Below, one piece after another: positions 54,981-64,000 of a stretch of 64,000 nucleotides of DNA. The stretch lies in contig NZ_CP109150.1 of the NCBI RefSeq assembly GCF_035920365.1, positions 2,790,001 to 2,854,000 of the forward strand, read 5' to 3'. The translations under genes were made by a program, and so were the position numbers. Below the pieces are notes generated by a model. The model was not told where the DNA came from and made no database searches. It saw nothing but the letters and a program-made list of their open reading frames with translations. Position 1 is the first letter of the stretch. Each line of letters starts with the position of its first letter. Origin of the DNA: Micromonospora sp. NBC_01740 (lineage in GTDB: Bacteria > Actinomycetota > Actinomycetes > Mycobacteriales > Micromonosporaceae).

Positions 54981-56549
54981 GTGACTGTTCAGTTGCGCAC
55001 CCTCGTCGACGTGGTGCGCAGGCACGCCGTCCAGCAGCCGGACGTCGTCGCCATGGTCTGCGAGGGCCGGCGCGTCGACTACGCCACCCTGCACCGCGTC
55101 AGCAACCAGGTGGCGCGCGCCCTCCAGGCGGCGGGCCTGCGCCCCGGGGACCGCATCGCCTACCTGGGCAGGGAGTCCGAGCACTACTACGAGCTGCTCT
55201 TCGGCGCCGCGAAGACGGGCGTGGTGCTGGTGCCGATCAACTGGCGGCTGGCCGCCGGCGAGGTCGAGCACATCCTGCGCGACTCGGGCGCGGCCCTGCT
55301 CTTCGTCGACTCGGACTCGGCCGCCGTCGCCGAGAAGCTGGCGGCGGAACTGCCGACGCTGACCGGGGTGGTCGGGCTCGACGAGCCGGGTGCCGCCGGG
55401 GCCGGCTTCACCGCCTGGGTGTCGGCGCAGCCGGACGCGAACGTGCTGGCCAGGGTCACCCCCGACACGCCGCTGGTGCAGATGTACACCAGCGGAACGA
55501 CGGGCCTGCCGAAGGGCGTCGTCCTCGCGCACCGCAGCTTCTTCGCGGTACGCCAGGCGCTCGCCTCGGCGGAGCTGGACTGGATCGACTGGCGCGAGGG
55601 CGACGTCAGCCTCGTCGGCATGGCCGGCTTCCACATCGGCGGCCTGTGGTGGGCGACGCAGGGCTTCGTGTCGGGCGTGACGAACGTGGTCATGCGCGAG
55701 TTCACCACGGCGGGCGCGGTCGAGCTGATCAGGACGCTGCGCGTCACCACCGCCTGCCTGGTGCCCGCGATGCTGCGGCTGCTGCTGGCGGAGCCCGGCG
55801 TGTCGAAGGAGGACTTCACCTCGCTGCGCAAGGTGGTCTACGGTGGCGCGCCCATCTCGGCGGCGCTGCTGGCCCGCTGCGTCGAGGGCTTCGGCTGCGA
55901 GTTCGCCCAGATCTACGGGCTGACCGAGACCGGCAACACGGCCATCTGCCTGCCCCCGGCCGACCACACGCCGGACAGCGGCCGGATGCAGGCGGCGGGA
56001 CGCCCCTACCCGGGCTTCGAGGTCAAGATCGCCGACAGCCGGGGCGAGCCGCTGCCGCCCGGCGAGATCGGCGAGGTCTGGTTGCGTACGCCGGCGGCGA
56101 TGGTCGAGTACTGGAACCTGCCCGAGGCCACGGCGAAGACGCTCGTCGACGGCTGGGTCGTCACCGGTGACGCGGGGGTGCTGGACGAGGACGGCTACCT
56201 GTTCATCCGGGACCGGATCAAGGACATGATCATCGTGGCGGGGGAGAACGTCTACCCGGCGGAGGTCGAGCACGTCATCGGGCGCCACCCGCTGGTCGCC
56301 GAGTCGGCCGTCGTGGGCGTGCCGGACGAGCGCTGGGGCGAGGCCGTGCACGCGTTCGTGGTGCCGGTGGAGGGGCAGCAGCTCACCGAGAGTGACCTCG
56401 CCCTGCACCTGCGCGGCAAGCTCGCCGCCTTCAAGCAGCCCCTGCACTACGAGTTCATCGACCGGGTGCCCCGCAACCCCAGCGGCAAGATCCTGCGCCG
56501 CGAGCTGCGCGAGCGATTCTGGCAGGGTCACGAGCGCAGGGTGAGCTGA
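54981..56549 (+). CDS. acyl-CoA/acyl-carrier ligase, FadD10/ScoC-like
   Basis: The 522-residue ANL enzyme has QMYTSGTTGLPKGVVLAH, IYGLTETGNTAIC, WVVTGDAGVLDEDGYLFIRDRIKDM, GENVYPAEVE and the C-terminal Lys loop RNPSGKILRREL. It activates a carboxylic acid as AMP ester and passes it to CoA or a carrier. Next to the FcoT-like gene it is the expected ScoC/Rv0099 counterpart, loading a fatty acid onto the carrier at 37518. A role in priming the PKS downstream is the alternative. GTG 54981 follows GAGGAGG. Confidence 0.92.
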   Translation: MTVQLRTLVDVVRRHAVQQPDVVAMVCEGRRVDYATLHRVSNQVARALQAAGLRPGDRIAYLGRESEHYYELLFGAAKTGVVLVPINWRLAAGEVEHILRDSGAALLFVDSDSAAVAEKLAAELPTLTGVVGLDEPGAAGAGFTAWVSAQPDANVLARVTPDTPLVQMYTSGTTGLPKGVVLAHRSFFAVRQALASAELDWIDWREGDVSLVGMAGFHIGGLWWATQGFVSGVTNVVMREFTTAGAVELIRTLRVTTACLVPAMLRLLLAEPGVSKEDFTSLRKVVYGGAPISAALLARCVEGFGCEFAQIYGLTETGNTAICLPPADHTPDSGRMQAAGRPYPGFEVKIADSRGEPLPPGEIGEVWLRTPAAMVEYWNLPEATAKTLVDGWVVTGDAGVLDEDGYLFIRDRIKDMIIVAGENVYPAEVEHVIGRHPLVAESAVVGVPDERWGEAVHAFVVPVEGQQLTESDLALHLRGKLAAFKQPLHYEFIDRVPRNPSGKILRRELRERFWQGHERRVS

Positions 56550-56554
56550 TCGCG

Positions 56555-56881
56555 ATGACCACCGAGCGCGAATGCCGCGCCCCGCTGCACCGGCTGCCCC
56601 GGCCGGCGCGGCGGCGCGGCGCCACGCTGCTCGACGCCCTCGCCGAGGTCGTCGCCATCCACCGCACGACGATCGCGGCGCCCGGCGGGACCGGACGCCG
56701 CGAACTCGTGGCACGGGGCGTCGCAGACCACGCGCGGGTCGTGGGCGGCCCCGGCCGCGCACCCGACCTCGGCCTGGTCGACGAGGCCGTCCGCCCGGAG
56801 GACACCCGGGCCCGTCCCGTGTCCGCGCTCGCCGCCGGCCCCGTCCGGCGGCGCGGCGCGCACGGGCACATCCCGCTCTAG
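56555..56881 (+). CDS. small Arg-rich protein of unknown function
   Basis: This 108-codon frame fills the gap between ligase and PKS, starting 5 bases after the ligase stop. The product is Arg/Ala/Gly-rich with a possible helix (ATLLDALAEVVAIHRTTIAA). No family is recognised, and a ribosome-binding site is weak (GTGAGCTGATCGCG). It could be a short accessory protein or a chance frame in high-GC DNA. Confidence 0.35.
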   Translation: MTTERECRAPLHRLPRPARRRGATLLDALAEVVAIHRTTIAAPGGTGRRELVARGVADHARVVGGPGRAPDLGLVDEAVRPEDTRARPVSALAAGPVRRRGAHGHIPL

Positions 56882-56920
56882 CACACGATCCCCCACCGGT
56901 CCGCCCTTGGAGTGACGTCG

Positions 56921-59900
56921 ATGCCCGACAACGAGGAAAAGCTGCTCGACTACCTCAGGCGGACGACAGCGGAGCTGCGCGAGACGCGGCGGAAGCTGCG
57001 TGACGCGGAGGAGGCCGCGCACGAGCCCATCGCGATCGTCGGCATGGCGTGCCGGTATCCGGGGGGCGTGCGTACGCCGGAGGACCTGTGGGACCTGGTC
57101 GCCGCCGGACGCGACGGGATCGGCGGCTTCCCCACGGACCGGGGCTGGAACGTGGGGGAGCTGTACGACCCGACCCCAGGCACGCCGGGCCGGTCGTACA
57201 CCCGCGAGGGTGGCTTCCTGCCCGACGCCGCGGACTTCGACGCCGAGTTCTTCGGGATCAGCCCGCGCGAGGCGTTGACCACGGACCCGCAGCAGCGGCT
57301 GCTGTTGGAGACCTCGTGGGAGGCGTTGGAGAACGCGGGCATCGACCCGGTGGGGCTGCGGGGCAGTGCCACCGGCGTGTTCGCCGGGATGATGTACCAC
57401 GACTACACGGGCAACAGCTCCACGGGCTCGATCGCCTCGGGCCGGGTGGCGTACACGTTCGGGCTGGAGGGGCCGGCGGTCACCGTCGACACCGCCTGCT
57501 CGTCTTCCCTGGTCGCCCTGCACCTCGCCGGGCAGGCGCTGCGCAACGGCGAGTGCACGCTGGCGCTGGCCGGCGGCGTGACCGTGATGGCGACCCCGGA
57601 GACGTTCATCGAGTTCTCCCGGCAGCGCGGGCTGTCGCCGGACGGCCGCTGCAAGTCCTTCGCCGCCGCCGCCGACGGGACCGGCTGGTCCGAGGGCGTC
57701 GGCGTGCTCGTGCTGGAGCGGCTGTCGGACGCGCGGCGCAACGGCCACCGGGTGCTGGCGGTCGTTCGCGGCACGGCCGTCAACTCCGACGGGGCCTCGA
57801 ACGGCCTGACCGCCCCGAACGGGCCGGCGCAGCAGCGGGTGATCCGGGCCGCGCTGGCCAACGCGCGGCTGTCGGCGAGCCAGGTCGACGTGGTCGAGGC
57901 GCACGGCACGGGCACGGTCCTGGGGGACCCGATCGAGGCGCAGGCGATCCTGGCCACCTACGGGCGGGACCGGGACCGGCCGCTGTGGCTGGGCTCGATC
58001 AAGTCGAACATCGGTCACACCCAGGCCGCGGCCGGCGTCGCCGGCCTGATCAAGATGGTGGGCGCGCTGCGGCACGGGCTGCTGCCGCGCACCCTGCACG
58101 TCGACGAGCCGTCCCCGAAGGTCGACTGGTCGGCGGGGGCGGTGTCGCTGCTGACCGAGCCGGTGGCGTGGCCCGCCGGCGACCGCCCGCGTCGTGCCGC
58201 CGTGTCGTCGTTCGGCATCAGCGGCACCAACGCGCACGTGGTGCTGGAGGAGCCCGAGCCGGCGGAGGCCCCCGAGCCGGTCGCCGCGGCCGAACCGCCG
58301 GTGATCCCCTGGGTCCTCTCCGGACGGACTCCGGAGGCGGTACGGGCGCAGGCCGCGCGCCTGGCCGGCGCGGTGGCGGGCCGCGATCCCGAGGACGTCG
58401 GGTTCGCCCTGGCCGTCGGGTTCACGCTGGCCGTCGGGCGCACCGCGTTCGAGCACCGCGCCGCGGTGGTGGGCCGCGACCTCGCGGAGCTGGTACGCGC
58501 GCTGGAGGCCGGCGTGCAGCCGACCCCCGCCGGCACGGGCGGGCGGCTCGCCTTCCTGTTCACCGGGCAGGGGGCGCAGCGGCCGGGCATGGGCGCCGAA
58601 CTCGCCGCCGCGTACCCCGTCTTCGCCACCGCCTTCGACGAAGCCTGCGCTGCCCTCGACAAGCACCTCGACCGGCCCCTACGCGAGGTCATCGACACCG
58701 ACGAGCTGCACCAGACCGGCTACACCCAACCCGCCCTGTTCGCCTTCGAGGTCGCCCTGCACCGACTCCTCGAATCCTGGGGCGTCCACCCCCACGCCGT
58801 CGCCGGACACTCCATCGGCGAACTCGCCGCCGCCCACATCGCCGGCATCCTCGACCTCACCGACGCCGCCACCCTCGTCGCCGCCCGCGCCCGCCTCATG
58901 CAGGCCCTCCCCGCCGGCGGCGCCATGATCGCCGTCGAGGCCACCGAGGAACAGGTCACCCCCCACCTCACCGGCACCGTCGGCATCGCCGCCGTCAACA
59001 CCGGCACCAACGTCGTCATCTCCGGCGACGAGGCCGCCACCCGCGCCGCCGCCGAGGCACTCGCCGCCCAGGGCCACCGCACGAAGCGCCTCACCGTCTC
59101 GCACGCCTTCCACTCCCACCTGATGGACCCCATGCTCGACGACTACCGGGCCGTCGCCGCGTCCGTCACCCACCACGAACCCCGCATCCCCCTCGTCTCC
59201 ACCGTCGACGGCCAACCACTGCGGCCCACCGCCGACCACTGGGTCGACCAGGTCCGCCAGGCCGTCCGCTTCCACGACGCCGTCACCACCCTCACCACCA
59301 CCCACCACGTCGACACCTTCCTCGAGATCGGCCCCGACACCGTCCTCGCCACGGCCGCCGCCACCGGCGACGCCACCGCCATCGCCACCACCCGCCGAGG
59401 ACAACCCGAGACGCACACGCTCACCAGGGCCGTCGCCGCGCTCCACACCCGCGGCGTCCCGGTCGACTGGCCCACGTTCTTCGCCGGCGCCCGGACCACG
59501 GAGCTGCCGACCTACCCCTTCGAGCGCCAGCGGTACTGGGCGGAGAACGCCGCCGCGACCGGGGCGGCGAGCCGGCTCGGGCTCGCCGACACCGAGCACC
59601 CCCTGCTCGGCGCGGCCGTCGCGCTGCCCGACTTCGACGGCGTCGTCTACACCGGCCGGCTGTCGACCGGCACCCACCCGTGGCTCGCCGACCACGTCGT
59701 CGCGGGCGTCGTGCTCGTTCCCGGCGCGGCGCTCGTCGAACTCGCGGTGCACGCCGCGGACGCGGTCGGCTGCCCGGTGCTGGAGGAGCTGACCACGGTG
59801 GCCCCGCTGGTCCTGCCCGCCGACGGCGCGGTGCAACTGCGGTTGCGCGTCGGCGAGCCGGACGGGGAGGGCCGCCGCACCGTCGAGATCCACTCGCGCG

Positions 59901-62119
59901 GCGAGCACACCGAGAGCTGGACGGCGCACGCCACCGGACTCGTCGCCGCGGAAGCGGTCACCGCGCCCGACACCGTGACCGAGTGGCCCCCCGCCGACGC
60001 CCGGCCGGTCGACCTGACCGACGCCTACGACCGGCTCGCCGACTCCGGCTACGAGTACGGGCGGGCGTTCCGTGGCGTCACGGCGGTCTGGGAACGCGGC
60101 GACGAACTGTTCGCCGAGGTCACCCTCCCCGAGGCGGACGAGCGGTTCGCGCTGCACCCCGCCCTGCTGGACGCCGCGCTGCACGCCCCGCTGCTGGCCG
60201 ACTCCGCCGGCACGGGCAACACCGTGCTCCCGTTCTCGTGGCAGCAGGTGGTGCTGCACGCCACGAACGCCACCGCCCTGCGGGTCCGCATCGCCCCCGT
60301 CGACTCCGGCTGGGCGATCACCGCGACCGACGGCACCGGCGCCCCCGTGGTGTCGGTGGGCAGGCTGGAGACCCGGCCGGTCGGCGCGCTCGACGCCCGC
60401 CCGACCCACCACGACTCGCTGTACGAGCTGACCTGGACCCCCGTGCCGGCCGCCGCAGGGCAGGACGGGGACGTACGGCTGCTCGACACGACCACGTTCC
60501 CGCCCGCCTCCGCCCCGGCGGACACCCCGGCCGGCGTCCGCGCCGTGCTGCACCGCGTCCTCGACGAGCTCACGTCCTGGCTGGCCGAACCCGCCGGCTC
60601 CCGCATCGTCGTGCGTACCCGCGGCGCGGTGGCCCTGCCCGGCGAGGACGTCACCGACCTCGCGGGCGCCGCCGTCTGGGGGTTCGTCCGCTCGGTCCAG
60701 GCCGAGCACCCCGACCGCGTCGTCCTGGTCGACGGCGACGTGCTGCTGGCCGACGACGAGCCGCAGCTCGTGGTCCGCGACGGCGTCCCGTACGCCGCCC
60801 GGCTGGCCCGGGCGGCCACCGCCGACCCCGTCGCCACGGACCTCGGCGCCGGGACGGTGCTGGTCTCCGGCGCCTCCGGCGCGTTGGGCGCGGTGGTGGC
60901 CCGGCACGTGGTGGCGGTGCACGGGGTGCGCGACCTGCTGCTGGTGTCCCGCCGTGGCGCGAGCGCCCCGGGCGCCGAGGAGCTGGCGGCGGAGCTGACC
61001 GCGTCGGGCGCGTCGGTGCGCTGGGCGGCCTGCGACGTGGCCGACCGGGACGCGGTGGCGAAGCTGGTCGCCGGCTGCGACCTGTCGGCGGTCGTGCACG
61101 TCGCCGGCGTGGTGGACGACGGTCTGCTGGCGTCGTTGTCGCCGGAGCGCCTCGACCGGGTGCTGGCGCCGAAGGTGGACGCGGCGTGGCACCTGCACGA
61201 GGTGACGGCCGGGACGCCCCTGTCGGCGTTCGTGGTGTTCTCGTCGGCGGCGGGCGTGTTCGGCAACGTGGGCCAGGCGGCGTACTCCGCCGCGAACGCG
61301 TTCCTCGACGCGCTTGTCGTGCGACGCCGGGCGGCCGGCCTGACCGGGCAGTCCCTGGCGTGGGGCATGTGGGACGGGGGGATGGCGGGCGAGCTGACCG
61401 GCGCGGAGCGGCAGCGGCTGGCCCAGGCGGGCGTACGCGCCCTGCCGGTCGACGAGGGCCTGCGCCTCTTCGACGCCGCGCTCACCTGCGCCGCGCCGGT
61501 CCTCGTACCCATCGGGCTCGACCTCGGTGTGGTCGACGGTCCGCTCTACCGCGGCCTGGTCCGCCCCCGGACCCGGCGGGCGGCCTCCACCGGCGACGGC
61601 CTCGCCGCGCGCCTGGCCGGCCGGTCCGGACCGGAGTGCGCGGACCTGCTGCTGGACCTGGTCCGCACGAACGTCGCGACGGTGCTCGGGCACCGCGACC
61701 CCGACGCCGTCGACCCCGGTCGCGCCTTCACCGAGCTGGGCTTCGACTCGCTCGCCGCGCTGGAACTGCGCAACCAGCTCAACGCCGCGACCGGCCTGCG
61801 GTTGCCCGCCACCCTGACCTTCGACCGGCCCAACACCCGCGCGGTCGCGGAGCTGCTGTACGAGCGGCTCGTCCCCGACACCGGCAGCGACGGCGGGCTG
61901 CCGGAGGACGAGGTCCGCCGCATCCTGCTCGCCATCCCCCTCAGCCGGCTCCGGGACGCCGGCCTGATGGACAGCCTGCTCGAACTGGGCGGCGTCCGGG
62001 TCGCCGCCGCCGAGCCGGACGCCGCACCCAGCGGATCCATCGACGACATGGACGCCGACGCACTGATCAGCATGGCGCTCGCCGACCTCGGTGAAGCGAC
62101 GACGGAAGCGGGGAGCTGA
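56921..62119 (+). CDS. type I modular PKS, one module: KS-AT-DH-KR-ACP
   Basis: The 1732-residue protein has an N-terminal coiled-coil docking region (1-35), KS at about 37-460 (DTACSSS, EAHGTGT, NIGHTQ intact), AT at about 540-830 (GHSIGE; HAFH indicates malonyl-CoA), DH at about 890-1150 ([10 protein letters not shown] with catalytic His), KR at about 1310-1525 ([16 protein letters not shown] loop, YSAANAF; B-type alcohol expected) and ACP at about 1577-1650 (GFDSLAAL). A C-terminal docking tail follows. The module adds two carbons and leaves a double bond. The N-terminal docking domain means it receives a chain from another protein not in view. The start at 56921 is preferred to GTG 56912. 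Confidence 0.95.
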   Translation: MPDNEEKLLDYLRRTTAELRETRRKLRDAEEAAHEPIAIVGMACRYPGGVRTPEDLWDLVAAGRDGIGGFPTDRGWNVGELYDPTPGTPGRSYTREGGFLPDAADFDAEFFGISPREALTTDPQQRLLLETSWEALENAGIDPVGLRGSATGVFAGMMYHDYTGNSSTGSIASGRVAYTFGLEGPAVTVDTACSSSLVALHLAGQALRNGECTLALAGGVTVMATPETFIEFSRQRGLSPDGRCKSFAAAADGTGWSEGVGVLVLERLSDARRNGHRVLAVVRGTAVNSDGASNGLTAPNGPAQQRVIRAALANARLSASQVDVVEAHGTGTVLGDPIEAQAILATYGRDRDRPLWLGSIKSNIGHTQAAAGVAGLIKMVGALRHGLLPRTLHVDEPSPKVDWSAGAVSLLTEPVAWPAGDRPRRAAVSSFGISGTNAHVVLEEPEPAEAPEPVAAAEPPVIPWVLSGRTPEAVRAQAARLAGAVAGRDPEDVGFALAVGFTLAVGRTAFEHRAAVVGRDLAELVRALEAGVQPTPAGTGGRLAFLFTGQGAQRPGMGAELAAAYPVFATAFDEACAALDKHLDRPLREVIDTDELHQTGYTQPALFAFEVALHRLLESWGVHPHAVAGHSIGELAAAHIAGILDLTDAATLVAARARLMQALPAGGAMIAVEATEEQVTPHLTGTVGIAAVNTGTNVVISGDEAATRAAAEALAAQGHRTKRLTVSHAFHSHLMDPMLDDYRAVAASVTHHEPRIPLVSTVDGQPLRPTADHWVDQVRQAVRFHDAVTTLTTTHHVDTFLEIGPDTVLATAAATGDATAIATTRRGQPETHTLTRAVAALHTRGVPVDWPTFFAGARTTELPTYPFERQRYWAENAAATGAASRLGLADTEHPLLGAAVALPDFDGVVYTGRLSTGTHPWLADHVVAGVVLVPGAALVELAVHAADAVGCPVLEELTTVAPLVLPADGAVQLRLRVGEPDGEGRRTVEIHSRGEHTESWTAHATGLVAAEAVTAPDTVTEWPPADARPVDLTDAYDRLADSGYEYGRAFRGVTAVWERGDELFAEVTLPEADERFALHPALLDAALHAPLLADSAGTGNTVLPFSWQQVVLHATNATALRVRIAPVDSGWAITATDGTGAPVVSVGRLETRPVGALDARPTHHDSLYELTWTPVPAAAGQDGDVRLLDTTTFPPASAPADTPAGVRAVLHRVLDELTSWLAEPAGSRIVVRTRGAVALPGEDVTDLAGAAVWGFVRSVQAEHPDRVVLVDGDVLLADDEPQLVVRDGVPYAARLARAATADPVATDLGAGTVLVSGASGALGAVVARHVVAVHGVRDLLLVSRRGASAPGAEELAAELTASGASVRWAACDVADRDAVAKLVAGCDLSAVVHVAGVVDDGLLASLSPERLDRVLAPKVDAAWHLHEVTAGTPLSAFVVFSSAAGVFGNVGQAAYSAANAFLDALVVRRRAAGLTGQSLAWGMWDGGMAGELTGAERQRLAQAGVRALPVDEGLRLFDAALTCAAPVLVPIGLDLGVVDGPLYRGLVRPRTRRAASTGDGLAARLAGRSGPECADLLLDLVRTNVATVLGHRDPDAVDPGRAFTELGFDSLAALELRNQLNAATGLRLPATLTFDRPNTRAVAELLYERLVPDTGSDGGLPEDEVRRILLAIPLSRLRDAGLMDSLLELGGVRVAAAEPDAAPSGSIDDMDADALISMALADLGEATTEAGS
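58597..59430 (+). other. block of distinct codon use spanning the AT domain
   Basis: Within the PKS gene, from just after the AT opening motif to just before the YPF linker, the coding strand turns C-rich and G-poor (Leu CTC, Gln CAA mixed, Val GTC, Thr ACC almost only). Both flanks have the usual CTG/GTG/CAG mix. The edges fall on AT domain borders, as expected after domain replacement by recombination. Confidence 0.6.
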
Positions 62120-62123
62120 CCAC

Positions 62124-64000
<1,877 letters not shown>

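Overview
The window is very GC-rich, with NNC/NNG codon use, GTG and even TTG starts, translationally coupled ATGA overlaps, SARP and LAL regulators and modular PKS/NRPS genes. This points to a filamentous actinomycete, and gene style suggests Micromonosporaceae (for example Micromonospora); the genus is inference. Nearly all of 6-64 kb looks like secondary-metabolite DNA. The PKS runs off the right edge, so at least one cluster is incomplete here. No tRNA, rRNA, CRISPR array or insertion sequence was recognised.

Left edge (1-5.9 kb), probably flanking metabolism: the end of a Gfo/Idh/MocA oxidoreductase, a GH89 alpha-N-acetylglucosaminidase, a membrane-anchored protein, and a TetR regulator divergent from a DHA2 drug exporter, with an operator-like inverted repeat between them.

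Block A (6-20.3 kb): IspH, a 2-oxoglutarate/Fe dioxygenase and a truncated LAL regulator. These are followed by a tightly packed operon of an A-T-R NRPS, an Aat-like aminoacyl-tRNA-dependent transferase, a GNAT protein, an O-methyltransferase-family protein, an acyl-CoA dehydrogenase and a TenA/PqqC-like protein. A flavin/PNPOx protein, a 3-hydroxyacyl-CoA dehydrogenase and a P450 follow.

Block B (20.4-30.3 kb): a SARP regulator, then an operon of a 57-residue peptide, a type II thioesterase, a large LAL regulator, an isonitrile synthase (PvcA/IsnA family), a PvcB-like dioxygenase, a UbiA prenyltransferase and an IDI-like protein that lacks key catalytic residues. A degenerate sensor kinase converges on it. 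The simplest reading is a prenylated vinyl-isonitrile pathway.

Block C (30.9-46 kb): a FabH-like ketosynthase, an exported HVHP-motif protein, a Cu(I) P-type ATPase, a hydrolase, a ScoE-like isonitrile-forming oxidase, a carrier protein, a C-A-T-TE NRPS, an MFS exporter and a FecB/FecCD-type ABC importer. Two further enzymes of the isonitrile-lipopeptide pathway, an FcoT/ScoD-like thioesterase and a ScoC-like ligase, lie 17 kb away at 54.4-56.5 kb. Together they suggest an isonitrile metallophore, plausibly copper-binding, with its own export, import and copper handling.

Block D (46-54.3 kb): an ECF sigma factor, a two-component pair with overlapping 3' ends, a SagB-type dehydrogenase plus a ThiF-YcaO cyclodehydratase with no precursor peptide beside them, and a second SARP regulator.

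Block E (54.4-64 kb): the ScoD/ScoC-like pair, then two type I PKS proteins: one complete KS-AT-DH-KR-ACP module, and the KS and start of the AT of a second. The most noteworthy feature is two chemically independent isonitrile-forming systems within 11 kb, one of them tied to copper-handling genes.
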